From: an uncultured Collinsella sp.
Lineage (GTDB): Bacteria; Actinomycetota; Coriobacteriia; Coriobacteriales; Coriobacteriaceae
Direction of reading: 5' to 3'
NCBI GenBank assembly: GCA_902491565.1
Contig: CABUIE010000010.1
Span: 1-64,000, forward strand
Length of the DNA: 64,000 nucleotides
The notes under the pieces are model-generated. The model made no database searches, was not told where the DNA came from, and saw nothing but the letters and a program-made list of their open reading frames with translations. The position numbers and the translations under genes were made by a program. Shown piece after piece: positions 8,124 through 18,018 of this stretch; position 1 is the first letter of the stretch, and each line of letters begins with the position of its first letter.

Positions 8124-9566
8124 ATGGACCAGACCGTACCCGCATACGCCGCCGAGGTGGCCGATTACGGGCGCAGCCGCGACCCCGAGCCGGGTGAGGG
8201 CGCGCTCGTTAAGAACGTGCGTCCCGAGTCGCCCGCATGGGATGTGGGTATCGAGCCGGGCATGCGCGTGCTCACGGTCAATGGCGAGCAACTCACCGAC
8301 ATGATCGTATGGCTTTGGGAAGCAGACGACGACACCGTTGATTTGGAGGTATTCGACCCGCGCGACGGCACCGTCACCCCCGTCGAGCTCGACCGCTTTC
8401 CCGGCGAGGATTGGGGTTTGGAGTTCGATGGCCCCATCTTCGACGGCATGCGTACCTGTGTGAACGCCTGCGTGTTCTGCTTTATGACCATGCTGCCCAA
8501 GGGTGGCCGCTCCACGCTCTACATCCGCGACGATGACTATCGCCTGAGCTTTTTGCAGGGCAACTTCGTCACGCTCACGAACCTCACCGACGAGGACGTG
8601 CAAAACGTCATCCAACGCAACATGAGCCCCATGAACGTGTCGGTCCATGCCGTGAGCCCCGACGTCCGCCGTCGTATGATGGGCCGCAACGCCCAGCGCG
8701 GCATGGACGTACTTGAGGCCATCATGGCCGCCGGCATCGAGATTCACGCGCAGATCGTGTTGTGCCCCGGCATGAACGACGGCGAGGAGCTGGAAAAGAC
8801 CCTGCGCTTTTGCGAGGAGCACGAGCAAATCACAAGCCTGGGCATTGTGCCGCTCGGTTTTACCAAGCACCAAAACCGCTTTAGCTGGTCATACAGCGAC
8901 AAGCCCGAACTGGCGCGCGAGACCATTGCCATGATCCGTCCCTACCAGGACCGCGCCTTCGAGCGTTTTGGCCGCCACACCTTCCAGATGAGCGACGAGT
9001 TCTACCTGGACGCCGGCATCGATCCGCCCGAGGCGGACTTTTACGACGGCTATCCGCAGTACTACGACGGTATCGGCATGATCCGCTCATACCTAGACGA
9101 GACGGACGATGTGCTTGCCGCCGATGCCGAGCGACTGGCCCGCGTCCGCGAGGCCATCGCCGCTCGCAGCCAGCACCTGCTGTGCCTCTCGGGCGCCAGC
9201 GCACGCGACACCGTGGCACGCTTTGTGGAGTCGCCGCATGGTCTCGCCGGCACCGTCACAGCCATCAAGAACCGCTACTTTGGCGGCAACGTGGACGTGA
9301 CCGGCCTCATCGTCGCGTGTGACATTCTGGAGCAGCTGCCGCAGGACCTCTCGGGGGTTATGCTCTTTGTGCCTAAGCTCATGTTCAACGCTGACGGCAT
9401 GACGCTTGACGAGTATCATCGTGACGATTTACTCGCAAGCCTTACCAGTCGCGGCGCCGAGGTTCATGTGGTGTCGACCATGCCGCATGAGCTGCTCGAT
9501 ACCCTGGAGCGCATCCTTGGCATTGTGCCTGCCGACTCTAACACTTCCACTGACCCTACCCATTAA
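8124..9566 (+). CDS. DUF512 family radical SAM protein with PDZ-like N-terminus
   Basis: A 480-residue protein. The N-terminal ~70 residues are PDZ-like (ALVKNVRPESPAWDVGIEPG). A radical SAM-type core carries CVNACVFC (CX3CX2C) at about residues 112-119, and the C-terminal DUF512 domain follows. The family is conserved next to der in Firmicutes and Actinobacteria. Its reaction is not established, and I cannot infer one. ATG 8124 is 2 bases after the ispH stop, and der starts 10 bases downstream. Confidence 0.88.
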   Translation: MDQTVPAYAAEVADYGRSRDPEPGEGALVKNVRPESPAWDVGIEPGMRVLTVNGEQLTDMIVWLWEADDDTVDLEVFDPRDGTVTPVELDRFPGEDWGLEFDGPIFDGMRTCVNACVFCFMTMLPKGGRSTLYIRDDDYRLSFLQGNFVTLTNLTDEDVQNVIQRNMSPMNVSVHAVSPDVRRRMMGRNAQRGMDVLEAIMAAGIEIHAQIVLCPGMNDGEELEKTLRFCEEHEQITSLGIVPLGFTKHQNRFSWSYSDKPELARETIAMIRPYQDRAFERFGRHTFQMSDEFYLDAGIDPPEADFYDGYPQYYDGIGMIRSYLDETDDVLAADAERLARVREAIAARSQHLLCLSGASARDTVARFVESPHGLAGTVTAIKNRYFGGNVDVTGLIVACDILEQLPQDLSGVMLFVPKLMFNADGMTLDEYHRDDLLASLTSRGAEVHVVSTMPHELLDTLERILGIVPADSNTSTDPTH

Positions 9567-9576
9567 AGGAGTGCAG

Positions 9577-10911
9577 ATGAAACCTATCGTCGCCGTCGTC
9601 GGACGCCCCAACGTGGGCAAGTCCACGCTCGTCAACCGCCTGGCCCAGACCTCGGACGCCATCGTCCACGAGTCCCGCGGCGTCACGCGCGACCGCTCGT
9701 ACCACACGGCCGATTGGAACGGCCGCGAGTTCACCATCGTCGACACGGGCGGTATCGAGCCGCTCAAGAGCGATGACGTCTTCGCCACGTCCATTCGCGA
9801 CCAGGCCCTCGCCGCCGCCGAGGAAGCCGCCGTCATCCTGTTTGTGGTCGACGGCCGCACCGGCGTCACCGAGGAGGACGAGTCGGTCGCTCGCATGCTC
9901 AAGCGCTGCGACAAGCCGGTCTTTCTGCTGGTGAACAAGCTCGACAACCCCGATCGCGAGAACGACAGCATCTGGGAGTTCTATTCGCTCGGTATCGGCG
10001 AGCCCACGCCGCTCTCGGCCCTGCACGGCCACGGCACGGGCGACCTGCTCGACGATATCGTGGCCCTGCTTCCGGAGGAAGAGGACGAGGTCGCCGACGA
10101 GTTCCCCGATGCGCTGAATGTTGCCATCATCGGCCGCCCCAACGCCGGCAAGTCGTCGCTGTTCAACCGCATCCTGGGCGCCGACCGCTCCATCGTCTCG
10201 AACATCGCCGGCACGACGCGCGACGCCATCGACACGGTCGTCGAGCGCAACGGCAAGCACTACCGCATGGTCGACACTGCGGGCATCCGTAAGAAGAGCA
10301 CCGTGTACGAGAACATCGAGTACTACTCGATGGTCCGCGGCCTGCGCGCCATCGACCGCGCCGACGTGGCGCTGCTCGTCGTCGACGCCTCCGTGGGCGT
10401 CACCGAGCAGGACCAGAAGGTCATGGGCTTGGCCATTGAGCGCGGCTGCGCCATCGTGGTGCTGCTCAACAAGTGGGACCTGCTCGACGACGACCGTAAG
10501 CGCGAGGCCTGCATGGAGACCATCGACCGCCGTCTGGGCGTCATGGCTCCCTGGGCCCAGTACCTGCGCATCTCTGCCCTCACTGGCCGCAGCGTCGAGA
10601 AGATCTGGGCGATGGTCGACGCCGCCGAGAAGACGCGCTCGCAAAAGATCAGCACCTCGCGCCTCAACACGTTCCTCACCGACCTGCGCGAGTTCGGTCA
10701 CACCGTGGTGGACGGCAAGCGCCGCCTGCGCATGCACTATGTGACCCAGACGGGCGTCAACCCGCCGACGTTTACGTTCTTCGTCAACCACAGCGACCTG
10801 GTCAACGACACCTACCAGCGCTACGTCGAGAACCGCATGCGCTCGACCTTCGACTTTGCCGGCACGCCCATTCGACTCTTCTTTAGGAAGAAGGAGCAAA
10901 AGGATGCATAA
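9577..10911 (+). CDS. der: Ribosome biogenesis GTPase Der (EngA)
   Basis: A 444-residue double GTPase needed for 50S subunit assembly. The two P-loops are GRPNVGKST (about 8-16) and GRPNAGKSS (about 185-193). The G3 motifs are DTGG and DTAG, with NKLD and NKWD as the G4 motifs. A C-terminal KH-like domain ends in a basic stretch (FFRKKEQKDA). ATG 9577 follows AAAGGAG. The plsY start codon lies 8 bases inside the end of der. Confidence 0.96.
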   Translation: MKPIVAVVGRPNVGKSTLVNRLAQTSDAIVHESRGVTRDRSYHTADWNGREFTIVDTGGIEPLKSDDVFATSIRDQALAAAEEAAVILFVVDGRTGVTEEDESVARMLKRCDKPVFLLVNKLDNPDRENDSIWEFYSLGIGEPTPLSALHGHGTGDLLDDIVALLPEEEDEVADEFPDALNVAIIGRPNAGKSSLFNRILGADRSIVSNIAGTTRDAIDTVVERNGKHYRMVDTAGIRKKSTVYENIEYYSMVRGLRAIDRADVALLVVDASVGVTEQDQKVMGLAIERGCAIVVLLNKWDLLDDDRKREACMETIDRRLGVMAPWAQYLRISALTGRSVEKIWAMVDAAEKTRSQKISTSRLNTFLTDLREFGHTVVDGKRRLRMHYVTQTGVNPPTFTFFVNHSDLVNDTYQRYVENRMRSTFDFAGTPIRLFFRKKEQKDA

Positions 10912-11587
10912 TCCGATTCTGCTGACCGCCATCTGCGCCGTGGTATCGTTCTTTATCGGAGCGATTCCGTTTGGCCTGATCTTGGGCCGCATGTTCAACC
11001 ACACCGACATTCGCAAGGCGGGCTCCGGCAACATCGGCACCACCAACGCTCTGCGTGTGGCCGGCCCCAAGGTGGCCGCGCTCACGCTGCTGCTCGACTG
11101 CCTTAAGGGCGCCATCTGCGTCCTTATCGCGCGTCCGTTCATTGCGAGCGTGGGCTATGGCTTCCCTGTAAGCATCATGGCTCCGGGTGCCGCCGGCGAT
11201 TGGATGCTCGGCGTCATTTGCCTGGCTGCCGTGTGGGGACACATCTTCTCGCCCTACCTCAACTTCCACGGCGGCAAGGGTATCGCCGTTGGTCTGGGTG
11301 TCATCCTCGCCTGGTACTGGCCTATTGGCCTGTCGCTGCTGGGCATGTTTATCGTGGCCGTCGCCATCACCAAGTTTGTGTCGGTGGGCTCACTCGCCGC
11401 TGCCATCGGTCTTCCCATCGCTGCTTGCGCGGTCTTTCCGTACAGCAGCCTGGGGCTCAAGTTCTGTATGGCGATGATCGGCATCACCGTGGTGTGGGCC
11501 CATCGCTCGAATGTCCAAAAGCTCATGACCGGTAAGGAGTCCAAGCTCTCGTTTACCAAGCGCGTCACCGAACCCGACGATAAGTAG
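10904..11587 (+). CDS. plsY: Acyl-phosphate:glycerol-3-phosphate acyltransferase PlsY
   Basis: A 227-residue inner-membrane enzyme that makes lysophosphatidic acid from acyl phosphate. The PlsY loop motifs GSGNIGTTNALR and FHGGKGIA are clear, spread among about five to six hydrophobic helices. ATG 10904 overlaps der by 8 bases, preceded by AGAAGGAG. It is followed 9 bases later by gpsA, which supplies its substrate glycerol-3-phosphate. Confidence 0.95.
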   Translation: MHNPILLTAICAVVSFFIGAIPFGLILGRMFNHTDIRKAGSGNIGTTNALRVAGPKVAALTLLLDCLKGAICVLIARPFIASVGYGFPVSIMAPGAAGDWMLGVICLAAVWGHIFSPYLNFHGGKGIAVGLGVILAWYWPIGLSLLGMFIVAVAITKFVSVGSLAAAIGLPIAACAVFPYSSLGLKFCMAMIGITVVWAHRSNVQKLMTGKESKLSFTKRVTEPDDK

Positions 11588-11596
11588 GAGAGAGTC

Positions 11597-12604
11597 ATGA
11601 ATGTTGCGCTGATTGGCTCTGGCTCCTGGGGAACCGCCGTCGCCGGCCTTGCTGCCGCGCGTGCCGAGCGCGTGACCATGTGGGCCCACAGCGAGCAGAC
11701 GGCCGCCGGCATCAACGGCGAGCACCGTAACCCCCGGTATCTGGTGGGCTACGAGCTGCCCGGCAACGTCGTCGCCACCACGGACCTGGTGCAGGCGCTC
11801 GACGGCGCCGAGGCCATCATCTTTGCCGTGCCCTCCACGCACCTGCGCAGCGTATGTCATCAGGCAGCCCCCTTCATCGCCGCCGACACCCCGGTGCTCT
11901 GCCTCACCAAGGGCATTGAGCCCGAGTCCGGCCTGCTCATGAGCGAGGTCATCGCCAGCGAGATCGGCAACGAGGCGCGCGTGGCGGCGCTCTCGGGCCC
12001 CAACCATGCCGAGGAGATCTGCCGCGGCGGGCTTTCTGCCGCCGTCATCGCCAGCGAACATCCGCAGATAGGGGAGACCTTTAAGGACCTGCTCCTGTCC
12101 ACGGCCTTCCGCATCTATCTGTCGCAAGACATGACCGGTGTCGAGGTCTGCGGCGCCATGAAAAATGTCATCGCCATCGTGTGCGGCATCTCCGCCGGCA
12201 CCGGTGCCGGCGACAACACGCTCGCCCTCATCATGACGCGCGGCCTGGCCGAGATTAGCCGTCTGGTGCATGCCCGCGGCGGTCAAGCTATGACCTGCAT
12301 GGGACTTGCCGGCATGGGCGACCTCATTGCCACCTGTACCTCGGAGCACTCGCGCAACCGCACCTTTGGCTACGAGTTTGCCCACGGCGTGTCGCTCGAC
12401 GAGTATCAGACGCGCACGCATATGGTGGTTGAGGGCGCCGTCGCGGCCCGCAGCGTCAGCGAGCTTGCCCGTTCACTGGGCGTAGACATTCCGCTCACCT
12501 TTGCCGTGGAGCAAACGCTCTACAACGGTGTTACTTTGGATAGGGCGCTCGAGATTCTTACCGACCGCGTCCCCTCTCAAGAGTTCTACGGACTCAACGA
12601 CTAG
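11597..12604 (+). CDS. gpsA: Glycerol-3-phosphate dehydrogenase [NAD(P)+]
   Basis: A 335-residue GpsA that reduces dihydroxyacetone phosphate to sn-glycerol-3-phosphate for phospholipid synthesis. The Rossmann motif IGSGSWGTA is at the N-terminus. LSGPNHAEEI, the catalytic-lysine region GAMKNVIAI and the NRTFGYEFAHG-type substrate loop are all present. The length is normal for the family. It follows plsY directly, placing substrate supply and first acylation in one operon. Confidence 0.95.
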   Translation: MNVALIGSGSWGTAVAGLAAARAERVTMWAHSEQTAAGINGEHRNPRYLVGYELPGNVVATTDLVQALDGAEAIIFAVPSTHLRSVCHQAAPFIAADTPVLCLTKGIEPESGLLMSEVIASEIGNEARVAALSGPNHAEEICRGGLSAAVIASEHPQIGETFKDLLLSTAFRIYLSQDMTGVEVCGAMKNVIAIVCGISAGTGAGDNTLALIMTRGLAEISRLVHARGGQAMTCMGLAGMGDLIATCTSEHSRNRTFGYEFAHGVSLDEYQTRTHMVVEGAVAARSVSELARSLGVDIPLTFAVEQTLYNGVTLDRALEILTDRVPSQEFYGLND

Positions 12605-12622
12605 CGCAGAAAGGCTTCTACC

Positions 12623-13294
12623 ATGGGTTCCATCAAAATCGCTCCGTCTGTCCTTTCGGCCGACATGGCCAACCTCAAGGGCGAACTCGACAAGATCGCC
12701 GGTGCCGACTACGTGCACTTCGACGTCATGGACGGTCACTTTACCGGCAACCTCACCTTTGGCGTCGACATCCTCAAGGCCGTCAAGCGCTCCACCGCTG
12801 TACCGGTCGACGCGCACCTGATGGTGTCGAACCCCGACGAGACCGTTGATTGGTACGCCGACGCCGGTGCCGACATGATCACCGTGCACTACGAGGCTTC
12901 CACGCACCTGCACCGCACGCTCACCCATCTGCAGCAGCGCGGTGTCAAGGCCGGCGTGGTGCTCAACCCCGCCACCCCCGTGTGCGTGCTCGAGAGCATC
13001 ATCGACGTCGTCGATATAGTGCTGCTCATGAGCGTGAACCCGGGCTTTGGCGGTCAGAGCTTTATCCCGGGCACCATTTCAAAGCTGCACGAGCTTACGG
13101 CCATGTGTGAGCACCACGGCGTGTCGCCCCTGATCGAAGTCGACGGCGGCATCTCTTCCAAAAACATCGCCGAGGTCGTCAAGGCCGGCGCAAATGTCCT
13201 GGTGGCCGGTTCTGCCGTATTTAAGTCCGAAGATCCCGCTGCCGAGGTTGCGCTGCTGCAGAAGCTGGGCAATGAGGCAGCACAGGAGGCATAA
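12623..13294 (+). CDS. rpe: Ribulose-phosphate 3-epimerase
   Basis: A 223-residue TIM-barrel enzyme that interconverts ribulose-5-phosphate and xylulose-5-phosphate in the pentose phosphate pathway. APSVLSADMANL, HFDVMDGHF, DAHLMV, MSVNPGFGGQSFI and EVDGGISSKN carry the metal and catalytic residues. AGAAAGG lies upstream of ATG 12623. It is probably the tail of the der-gpsA unit or the start of the desulfurase group that follows 6 bases later. Confidence 0.95.
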   Translation: MGSIKIAPSVLSADMANLKGELDKIAGADYVHFDVMDGHFTGNLTFGVDILKAVKRSTAVPVDAHLMVSNPDETVDWYADAGADMITVHYEASTHLHRTLTHLQQRGVKAGVVLNPATPVCVLESIIDVVDIVLLMSVNPGFGGQSFIPGTISKLHELTAMCEHHGVSPLIEVDGGISSKNIAEVVKAGANVLVAGSAVFKSEDPAAEVALLQKLGNEAAQEA

Positions 13295-13300
13295 ACCCTT

Positions 13301-14479
13301 ATGACCGCAGGTCAAAACCGCATACCCGTGAATCTTGACTATGCCGCCTCGACGCCCATGCGCGCCGAGGCGCTCCTTGCGCAGCGCGAGTACGACAACA
13401 GCGAGCTTGCCGGCGTCAACCCCAACTCGCTGCACTCGCTTGGCCGCAAGGCCGCCGCACGCCTGGAAGTTGCCCGTCGCGAGATCGCCCGTAGCTTTGG
13501 CGCACGCGTTCGCCCGTCCGAGATCATCCTTACCAACGGCGGTACCGAGGCCAACCAGCTGGCGCTGCTCGGTCTTGCCGAGGGCGCTCGTCAGCGCGAT
13601 CGCAAGCGCGATCGCGTAATCGTTTCGGCCATCGAGCACGATTCGATTCTGGACAACCTGCCGCTGCTGCGTGCCGCCGGCTTTACCGTCGACTTGGTGC
13701 AGCCCTGCCGCGCGGGCTACATAGAGCCTGCCACGCTTGTCGAGCTGCTCGGCGACGACGTTGCGCTCGTGAGCATTATGGTCGCCAACAACGAGACCGG
13801 CATGGTGCAGCCCATCCGTGAGCTGGCCGCCGCCGCACATGCTGCCGGCGCCTTGTTTCACACCGATGCCATCCAGGGCTACTTGCATATTCCGCTCGAT
13901 GTCACCGAGCTGGGCGTCGATGCCATGACCGTTGCCGCGCACAAGATCGGCGGCCCTGTGGCATCCGGTGCGCTCTACCTTAAGCACCGCACGCCGCTGC
14001 GTCCGCGCATCTTTGGCGGTGGACAGGAAGCCGGCCGTCGCGCCGGTACGCAGGATCTGCGCACGCAGCTGGCTTTTGCCGCTGCCGCCCGCACGCTGGC
14101 GCCCCACGTGGCCCAGGAGCGCGCGATGCTGCAGACCTTGTCCGACAAGCTCTATGCCACGCTTACGGCCCATCCTCGCATTCACGCCACGATGGGCGAC
14201 TATGCGCAGGCCGACCGTCTGCCGGGCATGGTTTCGATCTACGTTGACGGCATGGACTCCGAGGAGCTCATCATCAAGCTCGATACCGCCGGCTTTGAGG
14301 TTTCGGCCGGATCGGCTTGTTCGAGCGGCAGCATGGACCCGAGCCACGTGCTCAGCGCCATGGGCATCGGTCGCGAGCAGGCATTGGGGTCGCTGCGCAT
14401 CTCGTTTGATGACCGCGTGAATCCTGCCGACCTGGACGACTTTGCCCAAGCGCTGCTGTTGATCGTGGGTGCCGCATGA
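13301..14479 (+). CDS. Cysteine desulfurase (NifS/IscS-type aminotransferase class V)
   Basis: A 392-residue PLP enzyme that removes sulfur from cysteine. The PLP lysine is in TVAAHKIGGP, and the sulfur-carrying cysteine loop is GSACSSGSMDPSHVL. The N-terminal LDYAASTPMR is the family start. AGGAGG precedes ATG 13301. There is no iscU or sufU next to it, so its acceptor (iron-sulfur assembly or tRNA thiolation) cannot be read from context. Its last codon overlaps the Nif3 gene (ATGA at 14476). Confidence 0.92.
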   Translation: MTAGQNRIPVNLDYAASTPMRAEALLAQREYDNSELAGVNPNSLHSLGRKAAARLEVARREIARSFGARVRPSEIILTNGGTEANQLALLGLAEGARQRDRKRDRVIVSAIEHDSILDNLPLLRAAGFTVDLVQPCRAGYIEPATLVELLGDDVALVSIMVANNETGMVQPIRELAAAAHAAGALFHTDAIQGYLHIPLDVTELGVDAMTVAAHKIGGPVASGALYLKHRTPLRPRIFGGGQEAGRRAGTQDLRTQLAFAAAARTLAPHVAQERAMLQTLSDKLYATLTAHPRIHATMGDYAQADRLPGMVSIYVDGMDSEELIIKLDTAGFEVSAGSACSSGSMDPSHVLSAMGIGREQALGSLRISFDDRVNPADLDDFAQALLLIVGAA

Positions 14480-15285
14480 TCGTCTCCGAGCTTGAACGTG
14501 CCCTGCTGGTACGCTTTCCCAAGACGGACGCCGAGCCCTGGGACCACGTAGGCTTATCCGTGGGCGACCCTGCCGCTGAGATTACCGGCGTGGCCTGCGC
14601 ACTCGACGCGACCGAAGCCAACGTGCACCGCGCCCAGGAGACCGGTGTCAACGTGTTGTTGACGCATCATCCTATCTACATCAAGGCGCCCGAGGCCTTT
14701 TGTCCAGCCGATTCTACGCGTCCCCAGTGCAGCGCCGCACTGTACGAGGCGGCTCGTTGCGGCGTGAGCATCATCTCGCTTCACACCAACCTGGACCGCT
14801 CGCACGAAGCGCGCGTTCGCTTGAGTGAGTTGCTGGGCGCTGAGCCCATGAGCTCGCTGGAGCATGTCGTCGAGCCTGAGCTCACCGGTCTGGGCGCACT
14901 CACGACCCTCCACGACGCCTGCAACCTGCGCGATCTCGCCAACCGTGCCGCCACGGCCTTTGGCAGCGACCCGCGCGTATGGGGCGAAGCCGAGCACCCG
15001 TGCCGAACCGTCGCCATTCTTGGCGGCTCCCTCGGCGATTTTGGTGAGCTTGCTATCGCTGCGGGCGCCGACGTTGTCGTGACGGGCGAAGCGGGCTACC
15101 ACGTGGCGCAGGACCTTGCCTTGCGTGGCGTGAGCGTGATTCTGCTCGGCCACGACCGCTCCGAAGAGCCGTTCGTGGATATCTTGATGAACTCTGCAGT
15201 TGACGCCGGGGTCGACCCCCGTCATACGATTAAAATACTGAACCCTTGCCAATGGTGGACTGTGACAAAAGGAGAGAACTTATGA
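14476..15285 (+). CDS. Nif3-like dinuclear metal-centre protein
   Basis: A 269-residue member of the Nif3/YbgI (DUF34) family, which forms hexamers with a two-metal site. Typical metal-ligand motifs are visible: WDHVGLSVGD near the start, LLTHHPIYI in the middle and LGHDRSEE near the end. The biochemical role is unsettled in the family. It overlaps the desulfurase stop (ATGA), and the next gene overlaps its own stop (ATGA at 15282). The coupled pair Nif3 plus zinc-ribbon protein is common in Actinobacteria. Confidence 0.92.
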   Translation: MIVSELERALLVRFPKTDAEPWDHVGLSVGDPAAEITGVACALDATEANVHRAQETGVNVLLTHHPIYIKAPEAFCPADSTRPQCSAALYEAARCGVSIISLHTNLDRSHEARVRLSELLGAEPMSSLEHVVEPELTGLGALTTLHDACNLRDLANRAATAFGSDPRVWGEAEHPCRTVAILGGSLGDFGELAIAAGADVVVTGEAGYHVAQDLALRGVSVILLGHDRSEEPFVDILMNSAVDAGVDPRHTIKILNPCQWWTVTKGENL

Positions 15286-16001
15286 GCGCCGGCGCTACGC
15301 TACTCAAGCTGCAACAGATCGATTTGGAGCTCGCCCGCAACAAGAGCGAACTTGCCAATATGCCGGAGCTCAAGGAGCTCGCTTCTAAGCGCAAGACCTA
15401 TGTGAAGCTCAAGTCCGAGATGACCAAACTCTACGCCCAGCGCAAGGATCTGGACATTGAGCTCGACGACCTCAACACCACCGAGATCCAGACCAGCAAC
15501 GCTATCGAGGCTGCCAAGAAGCGTCACGTCGATGGTTCTGATTACCGCGAGGTGCAGGACCTGGAGAATGAGCTTGCCACCCTGGCAAAGCGTCTGGACA
15601 AGATCGAGCACACCCGCAAGGATGTCGTTGTCGCCCATAAGGAGGCGCTCGACCGCGAGGCCCGCGCGCAGGCCATCATCGCCAAGTTCGAGGAGGGCGT
15701 GAAGGCCGATACCAAGGCCGCCCGCGTCAAGGCCGCCGACCTGCAGGCCCAGATCGATGCCGCAACCAAGGAGCGCACCGCGCTGGCTACCACGCTGCCG
15801 ACTGACGTGCTCACCGATTACGAGCGCCTGCTCAAGCAGTTCCGTGGCCTGGCCGTCGAGACCATTCAGGGCAACATCCCCACGGTCTGCCACACCGCGC
15901 TGCAGGCATCGTCCATGAGCGACCTCAACCACGACGGCAGCGAGATTACACACTGCCCGTACTGCCACCGCCTCCTGGTACTCCCGAGCAAGGAAGTCTA
16001 G
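15282..16001 (+). CDS. Coiled-coil C4-type zinc-ribbon protein
   Basis: A 239-residue protein. About residues 8-180 are a long charged coiled coil. The C-terminus has a zinc-ribbon knuckle, HCPYCHRLLVLP, with an earlier Cys/His pair (VCHTALQ) about 30 residues before. This is the family found beside Nif3 in Actinobacteria and named C4-type zinc ribbon (CdsZ-like). ATG 15282 is preceded by AAAGGAGAGAA and overlaps the Nif3 stop. The exact function is unknown. Confidence 0.85.
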   Translation: MSAGATLLKLQQIDLELARNKSELANMPELKELASKRKTYVKLKSEMTKLYAQRKDLDIELDDLNTTEIQTSNAIEAAKKRHVDGSDYREVQDLENELATLAKRLDKIEHTRKDVVVAHKEALDREARAQAIIAKFEEGVKADTKAARVKAADLQAQIDAATKERTALATTLPTDVLTDYERLLKQFRGLAVETIQGNIPTVCHTALQASSMSDLNHDGSEITHCPYCHRLLVLPSKEV

Positions 16002-16003
16002 CG

Positions 16004-17218
16004 ATGACGGCGGCGCCCAATAATTCAATGCAACTTGAGGGAAAAACGATCCTGCTGGGTATTACCGGCGGGATCGCCGCCTATAAGTCGTGCAATATCG
16101 TGCGTCTGCTGCAAAAGCGCGGCGCACGCGTCAAGGTCGTTATGAGCGAGCATGCCACGGAGTTTGTGGGCCCGCTCACCTTCCGCGCGCTCACCAATGA
16201 GCCGGTTGCTGTAGGCCTGTTCGACGACCCCTCCGACCCCATCCACCACATTTCGCTGGCGCAGGAGCCCGACCTGGTGGTCGTGGCGCCTGCCACGGCC
16301 AATATCATCGCCAAGATGGCAAACGGCATTGCCGATGACCTCATCTCCACGACGCTGCTCGCCACGCCGCGACCCATTGTGATCGCGCCGGCCATGAACA
16401 ATGGCATGTGGAAGGCGCCGGCGACCCAGGCCAATATGGTCACGCTGCGCGACCGCGGGGTGCACGTGGTTGGCCCCGGTAGTGGCTACCTTGCCTGCGG
16501 CGACGTGGACACGGGACGTATGAGCGAGCCCGAGGACATCGTCGAAGCCATCTGCGAGGTGCTCAATCCCGTGCCACAGGACCTTGCAGGCAAGCGCATC
16601 GTCATCACTGCCGGCCCCACACATGAGTCGATCGATCCGGTGCGCTTTATCGGTAATCGGTCGTCGGGCAAGATGGGTATTGCCCTGGCGGGGGAGGCCG
16701 TACGCCGCGGCGCTTCGGTCAAGCTCGTGCTGGGACCGACGTCGCTCGATGTTCCCCGCGGCGTGGAGTGTGTACGCGTGCAGACCGCCGCAGAGATGCT
16801 GCAGGCGGCGCTAGGTGCCTTTCAGACGGCCGATGCGGCCATTTGTGCGGCGGCTGTCGCCGACTACACACCTGCCGCTCCTGCGGATCACAAGCTCAAA
16901 AAGGCCAACGAACGCTTGGATCGCATCGAACTGGTCGAGACGGTCGATATTTTGGCCGAGCTTTCACGCCAAAAGGGCGAGCGCCGTGTGATCGGATTTG
17001 CAGCCGAGACCGATAACGTCGTGAAGTACGCTGAGCGCAAACTTGCCCGCAAGGGCTGCGATGCGATCATCGCCAACGATGTCTCGCGCGCCGATTCGGG
17101 CTTTGGAACCGATACCAACAAGGCCTGGATTGTGAGTACAGCAGGGACGCAGGAACTTCCTGTGCTAACAAAACCCCAGCTCGCAGATACAATTTTGGAC
17201 TTGCTCAAAAATAATTAA
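16004..17218 (+). CDS. coaBC: Bifunctional phosphopantothenoylcysteine decarboxylase/synthase
   Basis: A 404-residue CoaBC of coenzyme A synthesis. The N-terminal flavoprotein CoaC half (about 10-185) has GITGGIAAYK, the catalytic histidine region PIHHISLA and PAMNNGMW. The C-terminal CoaB half has ITAGPTHESIDPVRFIGNRSSGKMG and the AAVADYTP and IGFAAET motifs for CTP-dependent ligation to cysteine. AGGAAG lies upstream. It ends 8 bases before the tRNA-Pro promoter. Confidence 0.95.
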   Translation: MTAAPNNSMQLEGKTILLGITGGIAAYKSCNIVRLLQKRGARVKVVMSEHATEFVGPLTFRALTNEPVAVGLFDDPSDPIHHISLAQEPDLVVVAPATANIIAKMANGIADDLISTTLLATPRPIVIAPAMNNGMWKAPATQANMVTLRDRGVHVVGPGSGYLACGDVDTGRMSEPEDIVEAICEVLNPVPQDLAGKRIVITAGPTHESIDPVRFIGNRSSGKMGIALAGEAVRRGASVKLVLGPTSLDVPRGVECVRVQTAAEMLQAALGAFQTADAAICAAAVADYTPAAPADHKLKKANERLDRIELVETVDILAELSRQKGERRVIGFAAETDNVVKYAERKLARKGCDAIIANDVSRADSGFGTDTNKAWIVSTAGTQELPVLTKPQLADTILDLLKNN

Positions 17219-17226
17219 AAAAGTTC

Positions 17227-17256
17227 TTGCACAAGGGCAAAGTTTCGGGTTAATAT
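17227..17256 (+). promoter_or_regulatory. Promoter of tRNA-Pro
   Basis: TTGCAC (17227-17232) and TAATAT (17251-17256) are separated by 18 bases, about 40 bases upstream of the tRNA. The overlapping TATACT at 17254 is an alternative -10. Confidence 0.6.
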
Positions 17257-17298
17257 ACTCCCTGTTGCGAGCGAGAGCAAAGCAACAAACAAAAGCTT

Positions 17299-17375
<77 letters not shown>

Positions 17376-17385
17376 GAAGTTTGCA

Positions 17386-17415
17386 GGTCAGGCACCTAGT
17401 GCCTGACCTTTTTTT
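17386..17415 (+). terminator. Rho-independent terminator of tRNA-Pro
   Basis: A perfect 10-bp stem (ggtcaggcac / gtgcctgacc) with a 3-base loop and seven T. Confidence 0.93.
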
Positions 17416-18018
17416 ATGCTGGGTCACCAGATGGGTCACGAATGGGTCACCGGCTGTTTTTTTAGATGATAAAGACATGCCTTTCTACCTGCCGCGCCCA
17501 ACCCGGATATAGCCCCTCAAATCGCCTCTCATGGGCTGGGGTGGGGGATTGCGATCAGTTCCCGCACGGCGAGCCCCGTCACTGCGGCTCATAGTTCGTC
17601 AACAGCACCTCCACCACCGGTTGGCTCGGCCGCCACGTGCGCATGTCCCTTCCGCAACCCAATCACACGCACGAAAAACCTATCAAGCCAGAAGATTGAT
17701 GTGGCAAAAAAGAAGAAGAGGCATTACACCCCTCCTTCCGGACAGCCTGTATCCCGGTTCCCTGCCTGCCAGTTCGCCCTCCCCGAAACCCTCGGGGCGC
17801 TATGGGGTCGAGCCCCTCCGCATGGAAAATTCTATCGCGGCCATGCCCGCTATGCGTGTCACGCACACCACGCCAAACGTCAGGTTTACCAGCCGGGACT
17901 GAGCCCTCTTTCGAGAGCAGGGTTATATTAGCATCTACAAACTCGAAAAACCCTGCCGCATTTGAGGAGTACCAAGAAAAAGGTCTACACCTTGAATATC
18001 AACCTCATCCGAACACCT
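17416..18018. other. Non-coding interval 3' of tRNA-Pro
   Basis: About 600 bases in which I find no convincing gene. The first part has three copies of gggtcac (17424-17451). Several GC-rich short hairpins lie around 17785-17815. The absence of any reading frame with recognisable motifs, next to a tRNA 3' end and an IS remnant, fits a decayed insertion. No integrase or second attachment repeat is visible. Confidence 0.4.

Noticed and set aside
17416..18018. Possible integrated prophage or integrative element behind tRNA-Pro
   Set aside because: No integrase, no phage genes and no copy of the tRNA 3' end were found within the window; only a decayed IS30 fragment can be supported.
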